Shown here one piece after another: positions 46,200 to 58,487 of a stretch of 64,000 nt of DNA. This DNA comes from Cornus controversa. Lineage: Eukaryota > Streptophyta > Magnoliopsida > Cornales > Cornaceae. A program made the position numbers and the translations under genes. The DNA is taken from contig CM048845.1 of assembly GCA_026545225.1 (NCBI GenBank), forward strand, positions 77,337,033 through 77,401,032. Direction: 5' to 3'. The notes beneath the pieces were generated by a model. The model saw only the letters and a program-made list of their open reading frames with translations, was not told where the DNA came from and did not search any database. The first letter of the stretch is position 1, and each line of letters starts with the position of its first letter.

Positions 46200-48608
46200 G
46201 GTTGGTATATCACGACTCGGATTAGTCGGGTTGGTATATCACGACTCTTCTGTGTGTATTTTATATTGTTGTTTTTTTGAAATATGTTTAACAATTGAAT
46301 TTATACATGGGCCTTTACATATTTTATGTATGGAACATTCTGAGTTTGATTGCAGGAGTAGTTAAAAATATTATCTTTCTCGTGGTCCGGTACTAATTTA
46401 TTTTATCATGATATGTGATTTAATTATGAGATATAAATAATTATTTTTTGAAATAGAGGCGATTTTGTAAAGGGCTGACCCAATAAGGGTTGGTTTGTAT
46501 TTTTTTTTATCTTGTCTAATATTTAGAATATTTGTTAAGTCCTAATATGGGCATAGGACAACCTTGTACTATATTTTTTACATTTAGTGTAGAAGTTCTT
46601 GAAGAGTTTAAGAAAAGATTCTGAAGATGAGAGTCAAGATTTTGAAGCACAGAAAAATCATGACATGATTTCTAACAGGCCATGAGGGGGATTTGCACCA
46701 TTTTTTATGTACAATGTTTTTATTTTTATTTTTTGTGCTTATATTCATGTGATGGTTATGTGCTTGAATGACAATTAATCCATGAATAGCTCTTGTTTGT
46801 TTGTTAATTTTAAACCAAATAAAGTTCGATTTGGTAAAATTAGCACATTCTAAATTATTTTCAAACATCTGATTTTTGAAAATTAAAAATCATCAATTAA
46901 ATTTTTTGGAAAGTGTAAGCACAATATTATTTGAATTAAAATGAATTTGTCTAATTGGATCTAATTATAATTGGGCTAAGTTGACCCAAATGTATTTCTC
47001 ATTGGGCTTTTTTTTGGCCCGATTTGATTTAATTAGTGTAGGCCCGTTTCACTCCATATAAAATTGATGTTTCACTTTAATCTAGGTCAAAAATCCCTTT
47101 TGTCTCAAGTCTTATATCTTACACTCGGAGCCGTAGAGAGAGAGAGAGGCCAAGTATACAAAGATTGTTTAGAGGCTCATATATGGCAAACGTCGGATTC
47201 GTGTAGTTTTCTGGTTTGAGTGTTTAATAAAGGAAGGGAAGGCAACTCAACTGTGAATTTAAAACCGTCAATTGCGTTAAGGCTTAGGTGGTGTTTTCGA
47301 TGAAGATTTGGGAGCGCTTATGTATATTCTTTTTCCCCTCTTTCCATTTATGTATGTTTATTTATACATAAATGTATATATATATACATTTATGTAAATA
47401 AACATAAATGTGTATATATATACATTTATGTATGTTTATTTATACATAAATGGAAAGAGGGGAAAAAGAATATACACAAGCGCTCCCAAATCTTCATCGA
47501 AAACACCACCTATGGAAATGGAATCAAGCCTTGACGCAATTGACGGTTTTAAATTCACAGTTGAGTTGCCTTCCCTTCCTTTAAACACTCAAACCAGAAA
47601 ACTACACGAATCCGACGTTTGCCATATATGAGCCTCTAAACAATCTTTGTATACTTGGCCTCTCTCTCTCTCTACGGCTCCGAGTGTAAGATATAAGACT
47701 TGAGACAAAAGGGATTTTTGACCTAGATTAAAGTGAAACATCAATTTTATATGGAGTGAAACGGGCCTACACTAATTAAATCAAATCGGGCCAAAAAAAA
47801 GCCCAATGAGAAATACATTTGGGTCAACTTAGCCCAATTATAATTAGATCCAATTAGACAAATTCATTTTAATTCAAATAATATTGTGCTTACACTTTCC
47901 AAAAAATTTAATTGATGATTTTTAATTTTCAAAAATCAGATGTTTGAAAATAATTTAGAATGTGCTAATTTTACCAAATCGAACTTTATTTGGTTTAAAA
48001 TTAACAAACAAACAAGAGCTATTCATGGATTAATTGTCATTCAAGCACATAACCATCACATGAATATAAGCACAAAAAATAAAAATAAAAACATTGTACA
48101 TAAAAAATGGTGCAAATCCCCCTCATGGCCTGTTAGAAATCATGTCATGATTTTTCTGTGCTTCAAAATCTTGACTCTCATCTTCAGAATCTTTTCTTAA
48201 ACTCTTCAAGAACTTCTACACTAAATGTAAAAAATATAGTACAAGGTTGTCCTATGCCCATATTAGGACTTAACAAATATTCTAAATATTAGACAAGATA
48301 AAAAAAAATACAAACCAACCCTTATTGGGCCAGCCCTTTACAAAATCGCCTCTATTTCAAAAAATAATTATTTATATCTCATAATTAAATCACATATCAT
48401 GATAAAATAAATTAGTACCGGACCACGAGAAAGATAATATTTTTAACTACTCCTGCAATCAAACTCAGAATGTTCCATACATAAAATATGTAAAGGCCCA
48501 TGTATAAATTCAATTGTTAAACATATTTCAAAAAAACAACAATATAAAATACACACAGAAGAGTCGTGATATACCAACCCGACTAATCCGAGTCGTGATA
48601 TACCAACC
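46200..48608. repeat. 2.4-kb near-perfect palindrome
   Basis: GGTTGGTATATCACGACTCG at 46200 is the exact reverse complement of the sequence ending at 48608, and mirrored positions keep a constant sum (94808) through the outer arm. The 261-base segment 46608-46868 (minus) and 47940-48200 (plus) encodes the same 86 residues. Seen differences are a 15-base block (GATTCCATTTCCATA) present only in the right arm near 47515 and single substitutions. The centre (about 47398) is TATACATTTATG-rich with almost no spacer. Each arm contains TATAAAATTGATG-like and (AG)n leader-like sequence, so arms may be LTR-derived. No protein is supported. Confidence 0.95.
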
Positions 48609-48751
48609 TGACTAGCCTGACTCAATTTATGCATATGTAAATTTATTTATGATATCATCATATTGAGTGATGTCACGAGGACATCCCCACTCACAATCGA
48701 CTCTAAGACTACCATTTTCCCACACAAAATTCTACTTTTCTATATAACATC

Positions 48752-49008
48752 ACATTCCCAACACTGAACTAATTGACTAATCAAAAGGTTATAGTTACTG
48801 GGGTTGAAATTTAATTTGTTAGATTCACTCCAACTCTCAAAGTAATCAAAAGGTTAAGCTCCATGTTGGCGAGATGTAATGGGCCACTGCCATAGTGGCG
48901 GAGCCCTTGATTCTTTATATATATATATATATATAAAGAAATTAAATTAAATCCCAACCCCAGTAACTATAACCTTTGATTACTCAATTAGTTCAGTGTT
49001 GGGAGTGT
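48752..49008. mobile_element. MITE-like inverted repeat
   Basis: ACATTCCCAACACTGAACTA on the left is mirrored by TAGTTCAGTGTTGGGAGTGT on the right; the arms continue through AGGTTATAGTTACTGGGGTT / AACCCCAGTAACTATAACCT. The centre includes a second, direct partial copy (AGTAATCAAAAGGTTA at 48840) and a (TA)n tract at 48918-48937. Confidence 0.85.
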
Positions 49009-49181
49009 GCTGTTTGATATATATATATATATATATATATATTGGCTTGAAAACCAAATTAAAGGAAGAAGAAAAGTCATTTGGCCGTTTTCCATGACGT
49101 TACCAGCTCAACAATCATTCAATTATTATTTTTTTCTTCTAATTCAAAGATGATAAAAATATTACCTTTTTTTCCGGATAA

Positions 49182-49949
49182 CAGGGATGTTCATTTGATT
49201 CGTCAATCTATAAATTCAATCTAATACATGCAGATCGGATCCGATTTCCAGTCCAATAAATCAATAGCGGATTCATAAATTAGGAATCTGTAAAGGATTT
49301 GAATTTCAAAAAACCGATCCGTTAGCAAATAAAGTCACAATTATATTACCTCCTCATATTGCTGCACCTTGCTATCTTTTATCCCATGCAATAGTCTGGA
49401 AACCAACCAAAGTACGATGTCAATATTTTGATTGAACAAAGAAAATCATAATGGCATACAAGCAAAAACAGTTGAAGAAGTGGTCCACCTGAGTATGCCT
49501 CATCTTTGAATATCGGTAAACTCCTAGGCATCAATAGGAGAGAGAGAGAGAGGGTGGTCATTATTAGAAGCTCCATCTGAAATTTTTTCTTCATAGAACA
49601 TATATTACTGAATTCATTTGCCATCATTTTTTAATATTATTTGGTTTCAGAATTCATTTGGAACAGCTATCATTTGATTATATTCAGGAACTGTTTTGAC
49701 TAATCATTCGATTCTGGATTCTCTCTCATTATTACTTTTAAATATATGAACTAATGTTCATAAATTGATAATTCTTCAAACCATAGTTAAAAAAATAAAT
49801 TGTTTAGAAAAGTCCAATTCGTAAAACTAATCCGATTCAATTCAATATTTTACGAATAGGATCGGATTGAGCTTTCTCACGAATCGAACTGAATTCAATT
49901 TTTACCAATCCGACCCGACAGATTGGATTAGATTTGATGTGTACCCCTA
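49182..49949. mobile_element. hAT-like non-autonomous element, probable
   Basis: CAGGGATGTTCATTTGATTC at the left and, inverted, TAGGGGTACACATCAAATCT at the right share AGGG termini and the CGGATCCGATT/AATCCGAC-rich subterminal style of other hAT-like elements here. A middle stretch (49320-49740) looks unrelated and may be another insertion. The 8-base flanks (CCGGATAA, CCAACCAT) do not match, so the boundaries or superfamily are uncertain. Confidence 0.45.
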
Positions 49950-51625
49950 CCAACCATCCATCACCTCGGCATTTACTCGTTGCCAAATGTTCCCTTCTCT
50001 CTTCTTTTCTTTTCTTCTCTAATCATACAATCTAATTGTTCAATTTACAGTCATGTATAAGACGAAACTCAGACAGTGATTTTTCTATTCAGTCTCAAAT
50101 ATATCATTATTGATGACGTGTAACCACTGGGCACGTCCCCAACATTATCACCACTTCATAAATCAATTTGGAAAACGACACGCCCTTTTATTAAAGGCCC
50201 ATCACCATCACATGGTTGTGTTCGACATTGAACAATTGTCTATGCAATGTCCGGATCGGTCAACAGACTAAATTATAACAATTCATGAATAACATTCACA
50301 ATGCATACACAATCATCTAAAACTCAATTTTTCAACGTGATTTAATAAAAAGCTAAAAAACACTTGGACAGTTCTAATACCAATTTGAAAGAAAAAACGA
50401 AAGCGATTTTAAAAAAAAATTAAATCAATTTTTTATGAAATCAAAAAATATTCAAAAGAATTTGGTACATTTGAACAATTTTCTAACTGTGTATATGTGA
50501 GAACGTTTTTTCTTTGACCTTAAATACTAGTAAAACTTCACATCTATGACTCCATAAGAGAGGTATGTGGAACCCCCTCTTTCTCATTCTAACTATTTTT
50601 TTATTCTATATTTTACGTCAATAGTTAACTGTTTTATATTTTTACGTCAATTACATATAAACCCCTCCACCACCAAATATCCACAAGTAGCTCAAGAAAA
50701 GGAAAAATAAATAATCTCTCACCTAAGACTAACTTATATCTTATATTCCTTGGAAAAATCAATTAAACTTTATGGTCACTGAATCAAACTCTTTTATAAA
50801 AGCATTTTTAAAAATAATATTTTTTTAACTAAATAATAGAAAATATAATTTAGTACCATTTTATTAAAATGCCCTGGCCAGATTCCAGTAATCAAACTAA
50901 TTAAATTGCATAAAGGGAATATTCTTACTCTTACTAAAATTATGGACTCCGTGTTCAACGTTTGTATTCTCACAACTCCAACATTAGTCACCCAAAATAC
51001 CGAGGTATTGACCTTAAATTATCTCACACATTGGTAAATCAAAGTGAGAAACTTGAGTCCACTAAACCTCTTAGAATTCAGAGCTTAATGCATTTCGTAG
51101 ATAAGAACTAATTTATATGGTGTTATCTTAGTAATCTAGTTCAGTGCACCGCAAGTACACTAAGTTAGAGTCAACTCTCCAATGGTTGAGACAAACCATC
51201 CTATCTCATAGTGTGTTACAGAAAACAGTGTCCAACTGAAGGCGCCTATATTGCAACTTGAAGACTATGATGAATCTAATGCAAACATGTGAAAACTTCA
51301 ATGCATGAATATTTAATTCAATAATAAATCACATTTATTAATAAAATGTTGAATATATAAGATAAATAATTAGCTTTTAGGCATAAAATCCAAGCATATA
51401 TATATGTTTGTATCGATACACGTGTATTATGTGTTATCTGTTAATGGATTATGTGTTTTAAAGTTCTTTCGAAACACACCATGATTAGGCAAACATGTCC
51501 CTTAGAAGTTAAGGGTCCAAGACCAGCACCTAATTAGGCATACGTCCAAGCCACATAAAGGATTTCTTACCTGCAAGTAGCTACTTAGTTGAGTACAGAA
51601 AAACATATACGGAGTATAAAGTCGA
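49950..51625. other. Intergenic AT-rich DNA, no gene seen
   Basis: No domain-bearing frame, splice structure or complete repeat was recognised. Confidence 0.6.
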
Positions 51626-51631
51626 ACCAAA

Positions 51632-51895
51632 CTGAAGCTAGCAAAATATGAAAGAAATGTAACAGATACTACCTAAAGGCTAAAACTACTTGCTATATAT
51701 ATATATATAAACCATACTGAAGCTAGCAAAATATGAAAGAAATGTAACAGATACTACCTAAAGGCTAAAACTACTTGCTATATATATATATATAAACCAT
51801 ACTGAAGCTAGCAAAATATGAAAGAAATGTAACAGATACTAGCTAAAGGCTAAAACTACTTGCTATATGTATATAGGACTGAAGCTAGGATTTTT
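51632..51895. repeat. Three-copy 86-bp tandem repeat
   Basis: Units beginning CTGAAGCTAGCAAAATATGA start at 51632, 51717 and 51802, each ending in TTGCTATATATATA; a broken fourth start (CTGAAGCTAGGA) follows at 51888. Copies differ at very few positions (for example TACTACC versus TACTAGC), so expansion is recent. Confidence 0.95.
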
Positions 51896-52317
51896 GTAGT
51901 TTATAATGGTTTTATAAGTTTGAAATTGTGAAAGGGGTGTAAATTGTTGCAAATTTTAAGTATGTTCATCATGATTGAGAGAGAGAACACCTAGAAAACA
52001 AGAGATGTGCGACTGAATTAGAGTACTAATTTTTTTATTTTTTTGCTTTTATAGATAGTTTTGAATGATGGTAATTGCATGAAATAATTTTTGGGGTGGA
52101 TTGATGACGGTTAGTGCCTGGTAGTGACGGAGCCAAAAAAAAATTTGAGAGTGGGCGCTATTGAGTCATAATAAATTTAAAAAACAAATTGAAGATAATT
52201 TTTTAAAACAAAATAATAAATATAAGAATTTAATTTTAATTGATAATATTTACATTTATTACATTTGGGAAAAGAGAGAAAGAGGGAGACAGGAGATGGA
52301 TGGGGGCAGCTGCTAGG

Positions 52318-52368
<51 letters not shown>
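52318..52368. repeat. (GA)n microsatellite
   Basis: About 50 bases of nearly perfect GA dinucleotides. Further AG-rich patches occur to 52570. Confidence 0.95.
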
Positions 52369-52369
<1 letters not shown>

Positions 52370-52715
52370 TCAATTACCATGGATGTGAGATGGTAGAGTT
52401 ATAAACGAGAGAGAGACGGTTAATTTACTTTCTTTTGTACCTAAAAATATCAGTGGAGGCAAAAATATATAGTGGAGCGTTTTAAAAATTGAGTGGAAAA
52501 ATGAAAGTAAGTCGATTACATTGATGTGGGCAGTAGTGAGTGAAAAAAAAAGAAGAGAGAGAGAGAAAGAAACGATTTATTTTACTTTCTTTTGGACTCA
52601 AAAACTCAGTGGGGAAAGAATATATAGTGGAGTATTTTCAAAAAATGAGTGGAGATAATTTTAAGATTTCAACAAAAAACATAGATAGCGATGTTAAAAA
52701 AAAATCCAGTGGGGG

Positions 52716-52966
52716 CGGCCCTTGGTAGCTCAGTGGCTAGTGGTCCGGATAGGTGGCTAAAAACCGGCAGAACTGTAGGTCGACGAACAGGGCTTCCCGG
52801 GTGCATGGAAAACAAAGGAAGAAGGAAGTTCTCCAGGCCAACGCAACGCCCACGTGTCCCAGTGGCACGTGCAGTGGCCTGGAGTGGTGGTTTAGGTTGT
52901 GAATTGAGTCCAGTGGACCCCAATTGCCGAGCCCAACTAGTGGGTGCATGGTCGGGCCCATCTAAA
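52716..52966 (+). mobile_element. Probable tRNA-derived SINE
   Basis: GGTAGCTCAGTGGCTAGTGG resembles a tRNA 5' half with A box TAGCTCAGTGG (52726-52736), and AGGTCGACGAAC at 52777-52788 resembles a B box at suitable spacing. The GC-rich body (GGCTTCCCGGGTGCATGG, CCACGTGTCCCAGTGG) stands out from AT-rich surroundings and ends before an AT-rich tail. No clear target duplication or poly(A), so a SINE is likely but not proven. Confidence 0.55.
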
Positions 52967-53065
52967 ATAATTAAAATTTTATTATGCATTTTTAATTAAT
53001 AAAAATTGATAAAAAATAAGAATGAAATAGTTAAAATTTTTATAAAAAATTGAAAAATTATATTT

Positions 53066-55236
53066 AAATTATAAGGGTTAGCTCCCTTTTTAGTTAAGGA
53101 TTATTACGCTTACCTCCCTTGGATTTTGAATTATTACACTTACCACCCTTTTAGTTACATGTGTAACAAAATCACATTTGCCGTCAGTTTCACTAAAAGT
53201 CAAAGATGGTCAATGTTGTTGCAAGTTTTTTAGTTTCACATGACAAATATCCTTCAAATTGCTCTGAAGACACTTTTGTCCAATGCTTGTTGTGCAAAAA
53301 CATAATTGTAACCAACACACTCTCTTTCTCATCTCCCTCGTGCACATTATATGTGTCTCTCTCTTTACAATGGTGATTTGCAATCAATTTTAATCAAAAT
53401 AAAATTAGATTAAGCTTAGGTCAAGCATATTAAAATTTCAACTTATCTAAATATGTCTAATCAATGTCATTTTCAACCCTTAATTGAATAACCATTAAAA
53501 TATTTATATGATAGATTAGGTCTGTCAACAGATCGGATTGACTATAATCCATATCCAGTCTGTTAAGCTAACAGATTATCAGATTCGGATCACTAACAAG
53601 TTATTAGATTAAATGTTCCAATCCATATCCTAATTACTCAGATTCGGATTGGAATAGGATCATATAAAATAGATAATATATTTGTAGTATATTATATATT
53701 ATATTATATCTAACTAACCTTCATAGTGGAGGGTATGTATTTGACTTTTCATTTATTAAAAAAACAATAAAGAGAGATAAAATAGATAGAGGGAAGAAGA
53801 AGAAAATAATGATAAAAATATTTTAGAAACATATAAATATTATATATTATTGTATTAGATAATATATTTGTAGTATATTATATATTATATTATATCGGAT
53901 CGAATTATTATCGAACCATATCGACTATAATCTATATCCGGTTTGTTTAGTTAACAGATTATCGAGTACAGATCGTTAACGGATTATCGGATTGAATGTT
54001 TCAATCCATATCCTATTTATTGGCTCGAATTCGGATCAAATTTCGATCCATTGACAGGTCTATGATAAATCATTGGAACTTCATCAAACTTTGTTGATCT
54101 TCTATTAATACATCCCTTTAATCATCTCCACATTTCCTTCAACGCATCTCTACAAATCCAACGTTCCTTTCTCTACAACCTTCAAATGCAACCTCTTTGT
54201 CCCCTCTCCTAAAACCCTAATTGCCAAGCTAGACCAGTTTCACTTTCTTCAAGTCCTTCGCACCAGCAACGATTGCTAACCTCGGCCCTGGGTTCGATTT
54301 TCTCAGTTGTGACGTCGACGCCGTCGACAACTTCGTCTCTTTGTGAGTTGGTGCCCATGTCCATCCTAGAGAAATCTTCATCATCATCCTTGCCTTTATC
54401 CCATATAAATAGAGTCGGCCACATGAATTCTCTCTCTCCAATCCTTCCTATTGCATGTCATTTCACTTACTATATTTAACTTTTTAAAATCATTTTTAAC
54501 CATTTCTTGTCTTTTATAACAACTTGTCTTCCTTGTTTGACTGACACATCTTATCTTAGAAAATTCCACATCTTCGACATTAACAGTGTCGACAACATTT
54601 CCTATCAATTGGTGGGACACGGCAACACCGAGCATTGGAACAATTTTTAAAAAAAAATTGAGTCTGCAATAATGTCCCTAATATACCATGTTTTTTAACC
54701 TGAACCCACTTCACAAATTGAGGGTATGAAAACTGCAAGCTTTCTAGTCTCCTCATTAAATTTGTGGCAGGTGGCATCACGAGGGAAGAAACATGTTGCC
54801 ATGTTGTACTCCTTTAACGACTCTAACAGTGCCTTCTGGTGCCTTCTGCATTTTTTCTTTAATTTTCCAACCACTTCGTTCCTCCTTCAATACTATTTGA
54901 CTAGGAATTGATACCTTTGTCGTCGAAATTGAGCTCCTTGTTGGCTTTGTTAACCAACTACTTGGTTCCTCCTTCTATACGTCTCTCTCTCTCTCTTTGT
55001 ATATATCTGTGAATCAAACAGAGAATTGTTCTAATCTTCTCTCTAATGTAAAGGGTTTTAGAATAGGGTTTTCAGTTAAAAATCATTTCAAATAATAAGG
55101 GTTAAAAGTAATTTCAAATGCTCCATTTACACACACTGAAGCCCGTCATTTCGAAGTGAGATAAGTGTAATAATTCAAAATACAAGGGAGGTAAGTGTAG
55201 TAAGTCCTAACTAAAGGTGAGGTAAGTATAATTTAT
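53066..55236. mobile_element. Long-TIR element with non-TE cargo (Mutator-like style)
   Basis: The left arm (AAATTATA..TAGTTAAGGATTATTACG, CTTACCTCCCTTG, ATTTTGAATTATTACACTTA) is mirrored at 55140-55236 (TAAGTGTAATAATTCAAAAT, ACAAGGGAGGTAAGTGTAGT, AAGTCCTAACTAAA..TATAATTT) over about 80 bases. The interior contains the PLUS-strand stretch 54190-54440, relatively GC-rich with GACGTCGACGCCGTCGACAA, unlike the rest and gene-like, yet without an intact long frame. A hAT-like element (53517-54062) is nested inside. Cargo of unknown origin makes this Pack-MULE-like, but gene capture is an inference. Confidence 0.6.
53517..54062. mobile_element. Non-autonomous hAT-like element, 8-bp target duplication
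   Basis: Ends TAGGTCTGTCAACAGATCGG and, inverted, TAGACCTGTCAATGGATCG agree over the first 17 bases with four differences. Flanks TGATAGAT (53509-53516) and TGATAAAT (54063-54070) match 7 of 8. The interior is repeated ATCGGATT/AATCCATATCC text with a duplicated AGATAATATATTTGTAGTAT segment (53670 and 53858). No transposase. Nested in the larger element 53066-55236. Confidence 0.8.
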
Positions 55237-55582
55237 CAAAATTATATTAAATTATTTAGGTAGAATACACTTGAGAAACTTGATAAAAAGTAACACTTTT
55301 AGGCGTTTAAATCGAGAGTATGAATTACTGTTAACTAGTTAGGTCTAGATGGACTTTTCATTTTCTTCCATTTACATCTACTTTTCAACACATTTACATA
55401 TGCACTTATTTAGGGAGGATTAATTGTAGTGAGATATTTTATTATTAGATTTTGCTTAGTTCTGAATATCAATTGGTTTAATTTATGTTGACATAAAATT
55501 ATGATTGTTATTATTTATGGTCATGTATGAGAAATTTTTGAGACAGATTGTAGACACTACTAATTGTTTAAATTATTTTTTG

Positions 55583-56021
55583 AGTAAATTACTCTAACCT
55601 TCCCCAAGGTTTTGCCTAATTACTCTAAAATTAAAGTTTGTAAAAAAAGGTGGTCAATCTCTCCTAAGGTTTAGTTGACTTACGGTACCCCTACTGTTAA
55701 TTGACAGTCGGATCTGTTAAAGTCAATTAACATAAAAAATAAAATGCCTAAACGACCCTCGGTGGCAGTAGTGCTGATGTAACATTGACGGAGAAAATGT
55801 ATATATAAAACATGGTAATCACAATCAAAAGATTAGAAAATTGAAATTATTTTTGTACAAAAGAATTATAATTTGAGAGTATTTTTGTAATTATATATTA
55901 GATGTGATTTTGTTTAATGAATCGTTAGTTTGACATGACATGAGTGTCAGAGTAGTTTTGCAAAAAACTTAAATTTGAGAGTAATTAGGTCAAACCTCAT
56001 GGGAGGTTAGAGTAATTTACT
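55583..56021. mobile_element. Long-TIR MITE, same family as 62124-62536
   Basis: AGTAAATTACTCTAACCTTC is mirrored by GGGAGGTTAGAGTAATTTACT. Interior landmarks GTTGACTTACGG, GTTAATTGACAGTCGGATCT and GTTTAATGAATCGTTAGT recur in the copy at 62124-62536. No clear target duplication; a 7-of-9 match (GTTTAAATT / GGTTAAATG) lies just outside. Confidence 0.8.
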
Positions 56022-57063
56022 TGGTTAAATGTTAGGATGTTAGTCACGCATTTATCTCAACTTGACAATAGAATTTTAAATAATTTATAATTTCTATAAT
56101 AAAGTTACATAAGTTAGAAGATGAAGGTATTAGAATATAAATATATATATATATATAATATAATATTACTCTCTTATCTTGCCTTTGTAGTTACGTTTTT
56201 GTTTATTACATACTATGACATGTGCTTAATGTCAAAAAAAATTATATAAAAAAAAGGTTTAACACTTTGATGGTAGTCTAAAATGTTATCTCTAGGACTG
56301 TCATGTGTTTTATGCATAATTAGTAAAATACGGTACTGGAAAAAGATGAATTGAGGGATGTACGAGTATAATTCGATTTTAAAAAAATACATATGTTAAA
56401 AAAAATCGAACATAAAAAACGGACACGTAAAAATACAAATACGTATGTGTGTAAAACGTTGTATGGGTTAAAAATTCAAAAACAAAAAAATTCAGCTATA
56501 AACAAGTTATTTATTTTCTTATATGTCATATCTTCGTAAAGAGTAAACACAATAAAAGAAAATGTAACAAATAATAAAATAAATTTTCATTTCATGCAAA
56601 TTGACATTGTCACAATAATCATAAAATCTATAAACTTCCAAAAAAAAAAAAAACTATAAGAATCTATTGTCATTCTCCAATGTTCCAAACAATCTAAAAC
56701 CACAAAGTCTATATATATTTAAAACATCATAACAATCTAATGTCATTCTCCAAAGTTCCAAATAACCCATAATTACAAAGTTTGTGTATATATACATTGC
56801 TATACAGTTGTATGACATTAAAACATAAAATTTCATCACTTGATCAATCACTATTGATCCTCACGACTGGCTTAGAAATTAGGATTGTAAAGAAAAAGGG
56901 AAAAAGATTGACATATAAAGCTTAGTAATTATGATTGGAGAGGAAAATGAAAGGGAATTGGAATATAAAGGCAATTAAACGGTCACATCTTCTACAGTAG
57001 AAGAATCAAAAGACGATTTCAACTGGGATATAGTTGGGTGTTTTATACAGTTTCAACTTCGAT
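56022..57063. other. Intergenic AT-rich DNA, no gene seen
   Basis: A ~70-base direct repeat (ATGTCATTCTCCAA.GTTCCAAA at 56662-56690 and 56738-56763) is the only structure recognised. Confidence 0.55.
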
Positions 57064-57601
57064 TGTAACGACCCAATCCACCACATGGTATGATATTATC
57101 CGCTTTAGATCAAGCCCACACGATTTTTCTCTTGTGTTTTACCACAACTCGCTTGGACCCATGGGGCTGATGCTCTACTCGAATAGGCTCCACATAAGTC
57201 CGCTTTAGATCAAGCCCACATGATTTTTCTCTTGTGTTTTACTGCAATTCGCTCGGACCCATGGGGCTGACGCTCTACTCAAATAGGCTCCATAGAGTGC
57301 TTCCAACCGGCTCAACGCATAGGTCGGGGTAGGTAGGGGTCAGTAAAATGCAAACACATCATACTCGGGAAATATCCACAGGGTATAAGTCCGATGAGCA
57401 TTGTGCATGGTTTTGTAAGGAAGGCTACACGCTTCCCACAAGCTGGAAAGGAAAGAAAGGAGCGGTTGGGTGGGCGGCATGATGATGAAGCGTTGGTTGA
57501 TAAGTAGTTGGGCAAGCTAAGGTGCCTCATACCAATTGGAGATGGAACTACACACATATAGCGCATCCTCTTTTCACACCCAGGCAATGTGGGATGCAAC
57601 A
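57064..57601 (-). mobile_element. TRIM-like solo LTR (minus orientation)
   Basis: On the minus strand it starts TGTTGCATCCCACATTGCCT and ends GGATTGGGTCGTTACA, very like Cassandra/TRIM LTR ends, but without 5S sequence. Flanks TCGAT (57059-57063) and TCGGT (57602-57606) match 4 of 5. No primer-binding site follows, so it is a solo LTR. Inside, a block of about 95 bases (TCCGCTTTAGATCAAGCCCA..to AATAGGCTCCA) is tandemly duplicated at 57100-57191 and 57199-57291. Confidence 0.7.
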
Positions 57602-57639
57602 TCGGTAATTGAGATATGAGGCAAATTAAATGATCACTT

Positions 57640-57915
57640 ATTGTATGCCTTATAAAACTGACCCGCTACCCGAGGTTCTAGCCTACTAATCGATAGGTAG
57701 GCAAGAAAGATCGTCTTTCTTGTTACTTCCATTTCTTTCTCAATCTGATTTCATCTTGTCTGTCCGGCCCGGTGTACCTACTAGAGGTATTCAATACCCT
57801 AACTAAATGTTTAGGTTGAAATCAAGGGAATGATGGATCCCAGCTACCTCGCTCCCTCTCCCTAGGAGGTGAGATTGAGTACCATAGCTAATAGAGCGGC
57901 TACAGCCAGGATCAT
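57640..57915. other. GC-richer segment of unknown origin, perhaps organellar
   Basis: Text such as GAGGTTCTAGCCTACTAATC, GAAAGATCGTCTTTCTTGTT and GAGCGGCTACAGCC differs in composition from the AT-rich surroundings and reminds me of plant mitochondrial non-coding DNA. I cannot align it, and no frame is convincing. Confidence 0.25.
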
Positions 57916-58487
57916 CTAATTTAAACGTTCACTTCTTGTACGCCAGACGAATTAAAGAGTTCTATACGGTTTGAACTTACGCATATAATTCACGAATTTG
58001 CTAATAGAAATCCTTTTCAAACTATGGACTTGGCCATAAAGTGAAGGACACATATTTAGAGGTGAAGGACACATATTTAGAGATGTCGGACATTCGTAGA
58101 AGTGTTCGTACTTCTTAAATAGAAAGTCTAGTTGATTGGTAATGCAATGGCTACTGCATAAAAACACAAGTGATGTAATAGCTCACCAACTGATGTCTAT
58201 TTAACAATGAGTTGAGCTATGATGGCCCAAAAGTGCAGAAAAACGAAAATAGTATTAAAGCTCAGGATTGGAGAATTTCATAGGACCCTCAATTCATTGC
58301 TCTGCCTTGCTGTTTGAACGAAATTGACACTACAACAGTTAATTTTCAAGTATATGACGGGTTTAACTCGGCTCTAGGCTCTTGTTTTTGTGGCCATTGT
58401 TAGTGGCTTTGGGCTATATCTTGCTATTATCTGTTCGGCCTGTGTTGGGACTTGTGTAATCTTTTTCCCAAATTGAGCTCTCAGGGC

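Noticed and set aside
46608-48200. Two identical 86-residue open frames
   Set aside because: They are the same DNA in the two arms of the palindrome. The protein has no recognisable domain, AT-rich composition and no splice or start context.
49174-49957. Confident hAT assignment from target duplication
   Set aside because: The 8-base flanks do not match, so only a low-confidence element is reported.
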